The position numbers and the translations under genes are program-made. From NCBI RefSeq assembly GCF_900289045.1, contig NZ_LT985188.1:2728001-2792000 (forward strand): a stretch of DNA of 64,000 bases. The letters are read 5' to 3'. The notes below the pieces were generated by a model that saw only the letters and a list, made by a program, of their open reading frames with translations, was not told the DNA's origin and ran no database searches. Positions 9,166-17,416 of this stretch are shown here, one piece after another. This DNA comes from Micropruina glycogenica. Its GTDB lineage: Bacteria; Actinomycetota; Actinomycetes; Propionibacteriales; Propionibacteriaceae. How positions within the stretch are numbered: the first letter of the stretch is position 1; the number at the start of each line of letters is the position of its first letter.

Positions 9166-9205
9166 TGTAACGATTAAGTCCTAGCATCGCCTGAATCGAT
9201 TAAGA
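9166..9205. promoter_or_regulatory. Two LacI-type operator-like sites between MFS and LacI genes
   Basis: TAACGATTA lies at 9168-9176 and AATCGATT within GAATCGATTAAG at 9193-9204. Both have the central CG and AATCGATT-type symmetry of LacI-family operators and lie in the divergent promoter region, the second just upstream of the lacI Shine-Dalgarno GAAGGG. Likely bound by the adjacent LacI protein. Confidence 0.6.
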
Positions 9206-9217
9206 AGGGCAAGTCGC

Positions 9218-10270
9218 ATGAGCGAGCGGACGCCGCCGGTCACCATGAAGGTGGTCGCCGAGCGGGTGGGTGTCTCGATCGCCACAGTCTCGAACGCCTT
9301 CAGCCGCCCCGATCAGCTCTCGGCGCAGCTTCGCGCCGACATTCTCACCGCAGCCGACGCTCTGGGCTATGCGGGCCCCAACGCCACCGGACGGGCGCTG
9401 CGCTCGGGCCGTACCGACGTGTGCGGCATTCTCTACGAGGGCGAGTTGGCCAACACGTTTCTCGACCCCTACTCGGTGCTGTTTCTGGCCGGCCTGAGCG
9501 AGTCGGTCGAGGCGGCCGGCGCGTCGGTGTTGTTGATGAAGTGGCTGCCCGACGACGAGTCCCGCGGGGCGCTGCGGCGGGCGGCCATCGACGCGCTGGT
9601 CGCGCCGTCGGTGACGGCCGCGGGAGCCGACCTCGAACCGCTGCGGCGACGCGGGGTGCGCGTGGTCGGCACCCAGCAGGCGCCGTTCGGCGACTGGGTG
9701 GGCATCGACAACATCGAGTCCGGACGGCTGGTCGGCACGCACCTGGCCGCCCTCGGCCACCGCGACGTGGCGGTGATCGCCCCCACCGGCACCGGTGAGC
9801 TCGCCGACGTCGGCTACCGCCCCGACCGGGCGACCCCCGGCGTGCCGTCCCCGTCGTACCAGGACGATCGGCTGCGCGGCCTGTGGCAGACGCTGCCGGC
9901 GGGTTCGTTGCGTGTGGTGACGTGCGCCACCAACACCCGGCAGGCCGGACGCGAGGCCGCCGCGCGGGTACTGGACGCCGCCGATCGACCCACGGCCCTG
10001 GTCGCCCTGAGCGACGTGGTCGCCCTGGGCGTACTGGACGCCGCCCGGGTGGGCGGCCTCACCCCGGGCCAGGAGGTGTCGGTGGCCGGGTTCGACGACA
10101 TTCCCGACGCCGCCTACACCGGGCTGACCACGGTGCGGCAGCCGATTCGTGAGAAGGGGCGGCTGGCGGGGCTGCTCGCGATGGACCCCGACTACCCCCA
10201 GCGGCAGATCACGCTGCCGATCGACCTGGTGGTGCGCAGTAGCACCGGCCCCGTGACGCCGTCCGCCTGA
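9218..10270 (+). CDS. LacI family transcriptional regulator
   Basis: A 350-residue repressor. The N-terminal helix-turn-helix runs from TMKVVAERVGVSIATVSNAF with the hinge helix around residues 45-60 (LGYAGPNATGRALRSG); the rest is a periplasmic-binding-protein-like sensor domain ending with SVAGFDDIPDAAYTGLTTVRQP, the classic C-terminal signature. ATG 9218 follows GAAGGG at a good distance. It is divergent from the MFS-HAD operon and probably represses it from the two palindromic sites in between. The ligand is unknown. Directly downstream is a truncated MATE gene, suggesting a deletion next to this gene. Confidence 0.88.
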   Translation: MSERTPPVTMKVVAERVGVSIATVSNAFSRPDQLSAQLRADILTAADALGYAGPNATGRALRSGRTDVCGILYEGELANTFLDPYSVLFLAGLSESVEAAGASVLLMKWLPDDESRGALRRAAIDALVAPSVTAAGADLEPLRRRGVRVVGTQQAPFGDWVGIDNIESGRLVGTHLAALGHRDVAVIAPTGTGELADVGYRPDRATPGVPSPSYQDDRLRGLWQTLPAGSLRVVTCATNTRQAGREAAARVLDAADRPTALVALSDVVALGVLDAARVGGLTPGQEVSVAGFDDIPDAAYTGLTTVRQPIREKGRLAGLLAMDPDYPQRQITLPIDLVVRSSTGPVTPSA

Positions 10271-10309
10271 ACCCATCGACACCAGAACACGGAGCACACA
10301 CGTGCCGGG

Positions 10310-10888
10310 TTGGGTGCCACGATGCTCGCCGTGGTGGTCAACGCCAATCTGGCGGCGGCCGCCGCGGGCGGCGCGGCGCTGGCCGCCTACGCCGTGTGCG
10401 CGCGCCTGCAAGTCTTCGCCGGCATGCCGGAGGTGGGCATCAGCCAGGGCCTGCAACCGATCACCGGCTACAACTTCGGCAGCGGCAACCTGGCCCGCAC
10501 CCTGCGCACCCGGCGGTTGGGACTGTTCGCCACCTTGGGCTACGGCATTCTTGCCGCGGTGGTGCTGAGCCTGGCGGCCGACCCCCTGGTGCGACTGTTC
10601 GTCAACGACCCCGCAACCACCACCCTCGCCGCGAACGCCCTGCGCATTCTGTCGGTGGGCATCGCCGCGGCCGGGGTGGCGCCCCTACTGGCCGGCTACT
10701 ACCAGGCGATCGGCCGGGCGACCCCCTCGTACCTGATCTCGATCGGCACCGTCGTGGTGATCAAACTGCCTCACGTGCTGGTGGCCAGCGCCCACTCGGC
10801 CGAGGCGATCTGGGTCGCCCTCAGCGCCGGCGAGTGCCTGGCGGCGCTGGCCGCGCTGGCGCTCTCACGGTATCGGCGCACGGCCTAA
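10310..10888 (+). pseudogene. MATE-family efflux transporter, C-terminal half only
   Basis: About 192 residues matching the second half of a MATE multidrug/Na+ antiporter: the GGAALAAYAV segment, the EVGISQGLQPITGYNFGSG motif and four to five following membrane helices ending in the usual C-terminal helix. MATE proteins are about 450 residues with twelve helices; the first half is absent and the frame starts only 40 bp after the LacI stop, at a TTG or internal ATG without a clear ribosome-binding site. I read this as a 5'-deleted pseudogene. Expression of a functional half transporter is unlikely. Confidence 0.75.
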
Positions 10889-11068
10889 GAAACTGTGTCG
10901 AGCGTCGTCAAATGAGTCGATTTACGAAACGAAACTTTCAACTTTATGATGCTGAGTTGCGCGCAGGGCAGCCGTACGCGCGGTCTCTGCGGTACACCTA
11001 GTCAAACCGTGTTTACAGCCGCCGACAGAGCATTTTCGATAAATGCGCGCTGCATTAATACAGACGAC
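10889..11068. other. Lower-GC intergenic stretch
   Basis: The 180 bp after the MATE remnant are visibly richer in A and T than the surroundings, with runs such as CGAAACGAAACTTTC and TGCATTAATACAG. No gene is seen. It leads into an iron-box-like site and the DUF1540 gene, so part of it is probably promoter DNA. Confidence 0.5.
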
Positions 11069-11087
11069 TTAGGGAAGCCTAACGATG
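11069..11087 (+). promoter_or_regulatory. DtxR/IdeR-like iron box upstream of DUF1540 gene
   Basis: TTAGGGAAGCCTAACGATG matches 13 of 19 positions of the DtxR/IdeR consensus TTAGGTTAGCCTAACCTAA, with a fully conserved TTAGG-n4-CCTAA core. It lies 77-95 bp upstream of the DUF1540 start codon, a position compatible with control of its promoter. A stronger match precedes the facing gene at 12308-12326. Confidence 0.5.
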
Positions 11088-11163
11088 CTTGTGCGGCTGC
11101 ATTTCGAGGATTAATCTGACGTCAATCGAAGTAGTCCGAACCATCAACCGGGAGGTTGAGATC

Positions 11164-11439
11164 ATGAGCACCGCATCCCTCGTCAAGTCCTGTGGCACCA
11201 CCGCCTGCGCGTTCAACAACGGCGGCTGCACGGCCATCGCCATCAACGTCGGGGGCGCCGAGGCGGCCTCGTGCACCACGTTCATCACCCTCGACGCCCG
11301 CGCCGGGCTGGCCTCGGCCGACGGCCAGGTTGGTGCCTGCAAACGCCTCGAGTGCGTGCACAACACCGATCTGCTCTGCACCGCGGGTGAGATCAGCGTC
11401 GGCGACAACGCCGACTGCCTCAGCTACTCCGTGGCCTGA
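11164..11439 (+). CDS. Tandem DUF1540 cysteine-rich protein
   Basis: A 91-residue protein made of two DUF1540-like units. The first has C10-x4-C15-x6-C22-x14-C37 and contains CAFNNGGCTA and CTTFI; the second has C59-x4-C64-x7-C72-x12-C85. The eight cysteines suggest two small metal sites, as proposed for the family, whose role is unknown. ATG 11164 follows a strong GGGAGG ribosome-binding site. There is no signal peptide. An iron-box-like sequence upstream (11069-11087) and a convergent neighbour with a better iron box hint that the protein belongs to an iron-limitation response, for instance metal buffering; that is inference. Confidence 0.8.
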   Translation: MSTASLVKSCGTTACAFNNGGCTAIAINVGGAEAASCTTFITLDARAGLASADGQVGACKRLECVHNTDLLCTAGEISVGDNADCLSYSVA

Positions 11440-11450
11440 GCGCCTGACCG

Positions 11451-12272
11451 CTAAGTAAGCGCTACTCCACTCGCCTCGACGAGCTGGCCGATTCGATCGG
11501 CCAGCTCGTTGTCGTTTTCGACCACCCGGTCGAAGGCGACGAAATGCACGCTCACCCGGCCCAGGTCAACCGACATCAGGGTCAGCCCGCTGCGGTCGAC
11601 GTCAACGACGAACACGTGGCCCTCGGTGTGCGGGCAGGCCGCCTCATCGCGCACCGACAGGGTGACCCCCGGTACGAAACCGGACGCCACCGCGTACGCC
11701 AGGCCGGTGAGTTGCGCGACGGGCAGTTGGCCGAGCACTTCGCGCGCCGTCCACTCCTGATCGGGGTCGGGGTAGCTGCCGCGGCACTCGACCACCTCGT
11801 CGTAGGCGAACGGCAGTACGCCGGCGATGTCGTGCACCAGCACCCGGTCGGAACGAACGACACCCAGCCGTCCGCCCGGTGCAGTGGCCAACTCGACCAA
11901 CTGGGGGTCGAGGGCCGCCTCGGTCAGGTAGTCCTCGATGAGGTCGCCGGCCAGCCATTCGAGCTCACCGAGCAGATGGACGGCGCACGCGGTGATGCGC
12001 ACCTCCCACTCGGGCGCCTCTTTGACCACGTCGAGCCGCACCCGAAGCGGGGTCGAGTTCCACGTGGTGACCGGTATCTCGCGATCGGTGAGGCAGGCCA
12101 CCACCAGGTCACCGTGCGCGCTCAGCCCGTGACTCAGCGCGCCGGCCTCCACGAGCGGGGCGAGGTCGTAGGCGACCAGAGAGGCGCGGCCGGCACCGGC
12201 CAGCAGCCGCCGGGCGAGTGAGAGCGACCGTTCGCGCAGGGTGTCGGCCTGCACGGTGTGGTTGGACTGCAC
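11451..12272 (-). CDS. Putative PNPOx/HugZ-like split-barrel protein under an iron box
   Basis: A 273-residue soluble protein. The N-terminal half, with LSHGLSAHGDLVVACL followed by PLRVRLDVVKEAPEWEVRITACAVHLLGEL, has the alternation of a flavin-reductase-like or pyridoxamine-oxidase-like split barrel as in HugZ haem-degrading proteins and their actinobacterial relatives; the C-terminal part (VDLGRVSVHFVAFDRVV) may form a second barrel-like domain. The family match is by eye only. The start ATG at 12272 follows an intergenic region that carries a 16/19 match to the DtxR/IdeR box, so expression is probably derepressed when iron is low. It is convergent with the DUF1540 gene. Confidence 0.55.
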   Translation of the reverse strand: MQSNHTVQADTLRERSLSLARRLLAGAGRASLVAYDLAPLVEAGALSHGLSAHGDLVVACLTDREIPVTTWNSTPLRVRLDVVKEAPEWEVRITACAVHLLGELEWLAGDLIEDYLTEAALDPQLVELATAPGGRLGVVRSDRVLVHDIAGVLPFAYDEVVECRGSYPDPDQEWTAREVLGQLPVAQLTGLAYAVASGFVPGVTLSVRDEAACPHTEGHVFVVDVDRSGLTLMSVDLGRVSVHFVAFDRVVENDNELADRIGQLVEASGVALT

Positions 12273-12307
12273 GTGACCCCCTGGTCTCGGCGTTGAAACG
12301 AAATCCG

Positions 12308-12326
12308 TAAGGGGAGCCTAACCTAA
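12308..12326 (-). promoter_or_regulatory. DtxR/IdeR iron box
   Basis: TAAGGGGAGCCTAACCTAA matches the consensus TTAGGTTAGCCTAACCTAA at 16 of 19 positions, with the whole 3' half perfect. It sits 36 bp upstream of the start codon of the minus-strand gene ending at 11451, where a bound repressor would block transcription. Confidence 0.75.
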
Positions 12327-12376
12327 ATCTGGCCAGAGCAAAGGGCGATCTCACATCACCGTTGGTCGAGACGCTT

Positions 12377-13447
12377 CTATGTCTTGTCAAGGGTGGTCGT
12401 GTTGAGGTGTCGGAAGATTTGGCGGGCGATGTAGCGCTTGAGGCAGCGTCGGATTCGGGGTTTGGTTTGGCCTTGCTGTTTGCGTTTCTTGACGTAGGCC
12501 TTGGTGGTTTCGTCGTGTCGCATGCGGGTGTTCGCGATGGAGTTCAGGGCTGAGTTGAGTTGTCGGTCGCCGGTGCGGTTGAGGCGATGATCCTTGGAGT
12601 TGCCCGAGGAGATCTCCAGGGGGCAGACGCCGCCGATCTTGGCGAAGCCGGCTTCGTCATGGATGCGGCCGGGGTGAGACCAGACGGCGAGCACAATGGC
12701 GGCGTTGATGGGTCCGAGGCCGGGCAGGTCGAGCAGGGTTGGTTCGAGTTCACGCACGAGGGCGTTGATGGCTTTCTCGTTGCTGTCGAGGTCGGCGTCC
12801 AGGGTGTGGATGCGGGTGGCGAGGCGGTGCGCTTCGGTGCGGGCGATCCGGGCCAGGGTGGTGTCGGTGGGCCGCTTGCGCCAGCCCGCAATGAGGCTGA
12901 TGTGGACCTTGTTGATTCCCTTGCGGGCATCGATGTCGAGGTTGTGGGTGCGTAGCAGCGCGGTGAGCTGGTTCTTGGAACGGGTCCGGTCGCGTCGCAT
13001 GCTGTCGCGGGCGGTGAGCAGGATCTGCAGCGCGGCACGGGTATGGCCGGCGCGTCGGTCGGCGAGCCGTTCGCTGTCCTTGGGTAACGCGCCGCGGGCA
13101 GCGACCAGGGCATCGATGTGGTCGTTCTTGCCGCTGCCACGAGCCCGTTTCGGCGAGGGTGCGTCGACGACCCGGTAACCGCGTGCGGCGAGCAGCTCGG
13201 CTGCCTGGGCGCCGTAACTGCCGGTGCCTTCCATGCTGATCAGCACCTGGTCGACAGCTGGGTTGTCGTCAACACTGGTGCGGCGGCTGATCCAATCCAC
13301 GGCCCGCAACAAGCCCGCGGCATGGGTGGGGAACTTCCCGTGGGTGATCTGGCCGCCGCTACGGGTCTCCACGATCGCGTAATGATGAGTGGCGGCGTGG
13401 GTGTCCACACCCACCACATAGGTGTAGGTATCTGCAACGATGGCCAT
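12377..13447 (-). CDS. IS110 family transposase
   Basis: A 356-residue IS110-type transposase. The N-terminal DEDD RuvC-like domain shows VVGVDTHAATHHYAIV (first Asp), ISMEGTGSYG (Glu) and KNDHIDALVAARGAL (paired Asp); the C-terminal Transposase_20 domain shows LPGLGPINAAIVLAVW, IGGVCPLEISSGNSKDH and LNRTGDRQLNSAL, including the conserved serine region. Start ATG 13447 gives the usual N-terminus; an in-frame extension upstream lacks similarity. All key motifs are present, so it may be active. IS110 elements lack clear terminal inverted repeats and I could not define the ends; the element must lie within roughly 12330-13790. Confidence 0.92.
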   Translation of the reverse strand: MAIVADTYTYVVGVDTHAATHHYAIVETRSGGQITHGKFPTHAAGLLRAVDWISRRTSVDDNPAVDQVLISMEGTGSYGAQAAELLAARGYRVVDAPSPKRARGSGKNDHIDALVAARGALPKDSERLADRRAGHTRAALQILLTARDSMRRDRTRSKNQLTALLRTHNLDIDARKGINKVHISLIAGWRKRPTDTTLARIARTEAHRLATRIHTLDADLDSNEKAINALVRELEPTLLDLPGLGPINAAIVLAVWSHPGRIHDEAGFAKIGGVCPLEISSGNSKDHRLNRTGDRQLNSALNSIANTRMRHDETTKAYVKKRKQQGQTKPRIRRCLKRYIARQIFRHLNTTTLDKT

Positions 13448-13794
13448 CGGTGTCTGAGCCTCCTGTTTTCGGGATGTTGGGCATCGAGCCGGTCGAACCG
13501 GCGCGGCCATCCCGGGGAAAGAGTCACCCGTGGCGTTACTGTGATCGGTCACCCCGCCAAAGCGGTGGGACGGGCTTCTATCAGGCCAACGAGTGGGCCG
13601 GGATGGTCGGCCGGTTCTCCGTGCACGAGCCGGACAGATCTCGACCAAGACACCCCGCACAATTGCGGACGGTCAGCTTGTCGAAGGGTCACGACCCGCA
13701 CACGAACAACCGGTCCCACCACCCTGCCAGCTAGCCCCAGGCCAGCCACCACCAACTCTCACAGCTTGTCGAGAGTTGCTGGGCCAGCGCGCTC
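13448..13794. other. Non-coding stretch behind IS110 transposase, with hairpin
   Basis: No gene is supported in these 350 bp; part is probably the left non-coding end of the IS110 element, which in this family encodes the bridge RNA. A perfect 8-bp hairpin, CAACTCTC/GAGAGTTG with a 10-nt loop, lies at 13753-13778, just where the DUF4062 pseudogene breaks off. An AGCTTGTCGA repeat core occurs at about 13676 and again in that hairpin loop. Confidence 0.5.
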
Positions 13795-14751
13795 GTGACC
13801 GCGGACGGCACTGCGTCGGCCAGTGGTCGGCCGCGGCGTCGTAGTCGCCGCCGAACGCGGCGATCAGCCGCGCGGCGAGCAGCCGGAACTCGCCCGCGGC
13901 TGCGTCCGCATCACAGTGTTGGATCACGACCGTCGCACCGGGCCGGACGGCCGCCCAGTCGGCGGCCCAGTTGGTGACCCGTGCGGACGCTCCCCCGCCC
14001 GGCGCCCCGGTGACCAGCACCGGAACCCGCAGCGGTCACAGCGGTTTCGAGTGCTGCGCGGTGCACGGACAGGCCGAACCGGGCCCGTCCGAACGCGGCG
14101 TGAACGGCTGCTGCCCGGACGGCGGCGTCCGGGGTCTGCTCGGGCGGGTGCAGCCGGTCGATCAGGTGCTCGAAGTCGGCCAGCACCCGGCTGCCCAGTT
14201 CGTCGGGGCTGCCGTAGTCGGCGACCGGAAAGCCGGAATGGCGCACCCGCTGCCGCAGCGCATCGAGCCTCGCGGCGTTGGTGGGTCGGGCTCGCTGTAG
14301 AGCGCCTGATGATCGGACGGCAGCCCGTTCACCCAGGCGGGGTCACGCAGGTAGAAGTAGGCGTGACCGGCGGCGTCGGGGTTGTTCAGCACCCCGTCCG
14401 GAATCTCGAGTTCGGTCACCGAGCGGTGCAGGTCGTCGGTGAGCCAGCCGAACCGGGCGGCCAGGTCGGGGTCGACCTCGCCGGGCACCCAGCCGTAGCC
14501 CTGGCCCAGCAGCCCGATGAAGTACGGCCGGGTGCGCTCGATCTCGGCCAGGCAGATCGGCAGCACCGCCCCCTCGGCTGCCTGCTCGGTGGTCACGCCC
14601 CAGCGCAGGTCGACCTCGCTCCACGCGATGCCGCGCTCTTGGCAGCGCCGGCGCAGCAGCGGGAACACCGCTTGACCAGCTCGTCACGCTCGGCCTGCAT
14701 GTCGCGAAACGTCGACGACACGAACACCCTGATCGGGAGGTCGTCGCTCAT
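13795..14751 (-). pseudogene. Decayed DUF4062 / STAND-like P-loop NTPase gene
   Basis: The frame from ATG 14751 starts [19 protein letters not shown], the DUF4062 N-terminus (TIR-like fold), then continues in other frames: after about 14670 into FPLLRRRCQERGIAWSEVDL and RWGVTTEQAAEGA; after about 14285 into RHSGFPVADYGSPDELGSRV; after about 14030 into VLVTGAPGGGASARVTNW. That makes three frameshifts. The last part is where such proteins carry a NACHT/STAND P-loop, but the Walker Lys is replaced (GAPGGGAS instead of GxxGxGKS/T). No downstream repeat domain remains: similarity ends near 13800, next to IS110. Intact relatives are large STAND proteins, several of which act in bacterial defence or signalling. 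This copy is dead. Confidence 0.75.
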
Positions 14752-14921
14752 CTGCGCACCCTACTGCCGGGCTGTTCGCCACGCCCTGCCACGACAGTGT
14801 GAGTTTGGGCGTTGTCTTGCATACCCAGACTCACAGTGTCTTTCGGCGGCGGGTAACGGCAATACCTGGCAGCGTGATGCCGGGCGGCGCAGAATCGAGG
14901 CGACGAGAGAAGGAGAACCCC

Positions 14922-15773
14922 ATGCAATCGGTGACACTCAACAACGGCGTCGAGATGCCGCTGCTCGGCTTCGGCGTCTTTCAGGTCAACGATCCCGACG
15001 AATGCGTGGCGTCGGTGGCGGCTGCGCTGCAGGTGGGCTACCGGCTGCTCGACACCGCGGCGGCCTACGGCAACGAGGCGGCGGTGGGCCAGGCGATTCG
15101 CGAGTCAGGGGTGCCGCGCGAGGAGTTGTTCGTCACCACCAAGTTGTGGGTGCAGGACGCGAGCGAATCCGCGGCCCTGACCGCCTTCGAGAAATCGCTG
15201 GACCTGCTCGGGCTCGACTACCTCGACCTGTACCTGATTCACCAGCCCTACGGCGACTACTACGGCGCCTGGCGCTCGATGGAGCGCCTGTATGGGCAGG
15301 GCCGAGTCAGGGCGATCGGAGTGTCGAACTTCTACCCCGACCGGCTGATCGACCTGACCCTGCACAACGAGGTGGTGCCCGCGGTGAACCAGATCGAGGT
15401 GCACCCGTTCTTTCAGCGCGCCGACTACCAGCAGTTGATGGGCGAGCACGGAGTGCAGATCGAAGCGTGGGGGCCGTTCGCCGAGGGCCGCAACGGGCTG
15501 TTCACCAACGCTGAACTGGCCGCCATCGGCGCGGCACACGGCAAGTCGGTCGCCCAGGTGGTGCTGCGCTGGCTGATTCAGCGCGGGGTGGTGGCGATAC
15601 CCAAATCGGTGCGGGCCGACCGCATCGCCGAGAACTTTGACGTGTTCGACTTCACCCTGAGCGAGGCAGAGATGGCCGCCATCGCGAATCTTGACCTGGG
15701 GGCCAGCCAGTTTCTCGACCATCACGACGTGGCCGCGACGCTGCGGTTGAGCGGGTCCAAGATTCACGACTGA
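14922..15773 (+). CDS. Aldo/keto reductase
   Basis: A 283-residue AKR-fold NADPH-dependent reductase. The catalytic tetrad is visible as D44 and Y49 in [13 protein letters not shown]74 in VTTKLW and H107 in LYLIHQP; the C-terminal [19 protein letters not shown] is the NADP-binding signature. It resembles the 2,5-diketo-gluconate reductase/YvgN group. ATG 14922 is chosen because GAAGGAG lies eight bases upstream; the frame extends further but without similarity. It stands alone between the DUF4062 remnant and the ArsR gene. Physiological substrate unknown. Confidence 0.9.
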   Translation: MQSVTLNNGVEMPLLGFGVFQVNDPDECVASVAAALQVGYRLLDTAAAYGNEAAVGQAIRESGVPREELFVTTKLWVQDASESAALTAFEKSLDLLGLDYLDLYLIHQPYGDYYGAWRSMERLYGQGRVRAIGVSNFYPDRLIDLTLHNEVVPAVNQIEVHPFFQRADYQQLMGEHGVQIEAWGPFAEGRNGLFTNAELAAIGAAHGKSVAQVVLRWLIQRGVVAIPKSVRADRIAENFDVFDFTLSEAEMAAIANLDLGASQFLDHHDVAATLRLSGSKIHD

Positions 15774-15794
15774 CGGGGCGACCACTGCGACCGG

Positions 15795-15828
15795 CAAGTA
15801 GCCACTTGACAGGCAAGTAGCCGCTTGC
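15795..15828. promoter_or_regulatory. Two tandem inverted-repeat sites before arsR-like gene
   Basis: CAAGTAGCCACTTG (15795-15808) and GCAAGTAGCCGCTTGC (15813-15828) are near-identical short palindromes in tandem, ending 14 bp before the ArsR-family start codon. TTGACA-like sequence (15806-15811) overlaps the first. They are likely autoregulatory operators. Confidence 0.6.
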
Positions 15829-15841
15829 ATAACGTGGCCGC

Positions 15842-16123
15842 ATGGCCGACGTCTACCACGCCCTGGACGACGAAACCCGACGGCTGATTCTCGACGAACT
15901 GGCTCGCCGCAACGGCCAGAGCCTGTTCGAGCTGTGCAGCGCCTTGACCATGCGGCACGGCATCGGCTCCACCCGGCAGGCGATCTCACAGCACCTCGCG
16001 GTGCTCGAGGCCGCGGGCCTGGTCACGACCGAACGCCGGGGGCGCACCAAACTGCACCACTTCAACCGCGAACCGCTCGCGGTGATCAACGAACGCTGGC
16101 CGCCCGCCGGAAAGGATCTCTGA
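15842..16123 (+). CDS. ArsR family winged-helix transcriptional regulator
   Basis: A 93-residue protein with the ArsR/SmtB winged helix: YHALDDETRRLILDELA at the start, recognition helix in STRQAISQHLAVLEAAGLV, wing in TTERRGRTKLHHFN. No Cys pair for metal sensing is seen, so it is probably one of the many non-metal ArsR repressors that sit next to SRPBCC or VOC genes. Its TGA overlaps the ATG of the VOC gene (TGATG), so the pair is translationally coupled. Two palindromes immediately upstream are probable operators. Confidence 0.88.
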   Translation: MADVYHALDDETRRLILDELARRNGQSLFELCSALTMRHGIGSTRQAISQHLAVLEAAGLVTTERRGRTKLHHFNREPLAVINERWPPAGKDL

Positions 16124-16521
16124 TGCGCATTCACCTGACCAGCATCTTCGTCGACGACCAGCGCGCGGCGCGCACCTTCTACACCGAGGTGCTCGGCTTC
16201 GAGGTCCGTCACGAGATTCCGCTGGGCGACGACTTCTGGCTGACCGTGGTGTCACCCGAGGCACCGGACGGGCCGGAACTGCTGCTGGAGCCGTCCGGAC
16301 ACCCGGCGGTGAAGCCCTACCGCGACGCGATGCTGGAGGACGGCATACCGCTGGCCCAGTTCACCGTCGCCGACCTGCAGGCCGAGTACGAGCGACTGAC
16401 CTCGCTCGGCGTGCTGTTCACCCAACCGCCCACCGACATCGGCACCGCGCACGTCGCCGTCTTCGACGACACCTGCGGCAACCTGATTCAACTGGTGGCG
16501 ATGAAGCCGGCAGCGACCTGA
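16123..16521 (+). CDS. VOC family protein
   Basis: A 132-residue glyoxalase-fold protein: LTSIFVDDQRAARTFYTEVL in the first module, HVAVFDDTCGNLIQLVA in the second with the closing glutamine/acidic metal-site region. It has one VOC unit and probably dimerises. Coupled to the upstream ArsR repressor by a one-base TGATG overlap, so it is probably the regulated effector, perhaps handling a small electrophile or antibiotic. Substrate unknown. Confidence 0.87.
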   Translation: MRIHLTSIFVDDQRAARTFYTEVLGFEVRHEIPLGDDFWLTVVSPEAPDGPELLLEPSGHPAVKPYRDAMLEDGIPLAQFTVADLQAEYERLTSLGVLFTQPPTDIGTAHVAVFDDTCGNLIQLVAMKPAAT

Positions 16522-16558
16522 GGTTCGGCTGTTGGCCGACTGGCTCGGCGGGGGCAGT

Positions 16559-17413
16559 ATGAAGCCCATGACCCTCGGCATCACCGGTGCGACCGGACGA
16601 CTCGGCGGCCGCATCGCCACCCGGCTCGCGACGGCCGGTGTCGAGCAGCGGCTGCTGGTGCGCGACCCGTCCCGAGCGCCCGACCTGCCCGGCGCGCGTG
16701 TGGTGCAGGCGTCGTACGTTGACACTCCGCAGGTGCGGGCGGCACTCAGCGGCGTGACCACGTTGCTGATGGTGTCGGCGTCCGAGAGCGCCGACCGGGT
16801 GGCGCAACACCGTGCGTTCATCGACGCTGCGGCTGCGGCCGGGGTGCGCCAGGTGGTGTACATCTCGTTCTACGGCGCGGCGCCCGACTGCACGTTCACC
16901 CTGGGCCGCGACCACCACGCCACCGAGCAGCATCTGTTGGCCAGCGGCCTGGCGTGCACGTTTCTGCGCGACAACCTGTACGCCGACTTTCTGCCCGCCC
17001 TGGCCGGCCCCGACGACGTGATCCGCGGCCCCGCCGGTGACGGACGGGTCGCCGCCGTCGCCCAGCGCGACATCGCCGACGCCGCCACCGCGGTGCTGCT
17101 CGACCCGACGGCACACGTCGGCGACACGTACGACCTGACCGGCCCCGAAGCGCTCAGCCTGGCCGAGGTGGCGGCACTGCTGAGCGAGGCCGAGGGACGT
17201 CCGGTCAGCTATTACGACGAGACCATCGACGAGGCGTACGCGTCGCGGGCGTCGTACGGCGCCCCCGACTGGCAGGTGGACGCCTGGGTGAGCACCTACA
17301 CCGCGATCGCCTCGGGTGAACTGGCCGGGGTGACCGGCGACGTCGAACGCCTCACCGGGCACCCGGCCACGAGCTTCGCCGACCTGCTGTCCGCCGGCGA
17401 CGCGGCGTACTGA
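16559..17413 (+). CDS. NmrA-like NAD(P)-binding SDR family protein
   Basis: A 284-residue atypical short-chain dehydrogenase. GITGATGRLGGRIATRL near the N-terminus is the GxxGxxG dinucleotide site; VVYISFYGAAPD and the HHATEQHLLASGLACTFLR segment match the NmrA/QOR2 (quinone oxidoreductase 2-like) group, which senses or reduces with NAD(P). Starts at 16559 or 16568 are both possible. The following YjbR gene begins 3 bp after the stop, so the two are probably one transcript. Confidence 0.85.
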   Translation: MKPMTLGITGATGRLGGRIATRLATAGVEQRLLVRDPSRAPDLPGARVVQASYVDTPQVRAALSGVTTLLMVSASESADRVAQHRAFIDAAAAAGVRQVVYISFYGAAPDCTFTLGRDHHATEQHLLASGLACTFLRDNLYADFLPALAGPDDVIRGPAGDGRVAAVAQRDIADAATAVLLDPTAHVGDTYDLTGPEALSLAEVAALLSEAEGRPVSYYDETIDEAYASRASYGAPDWQVDAWVSTYTAIASGELAGVTGDVERLTGHPATSFADLLSAGDAAY

Positions 17414-17416
17414 GCC

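Noticed and set aside
11089-11163. Upstream extension of the DUF1540 gene by 25 codons
   Set aside because: The extension begins right after the iron box and has no ribosome-binding site, whereas ATG 11164 has GGGAGG.
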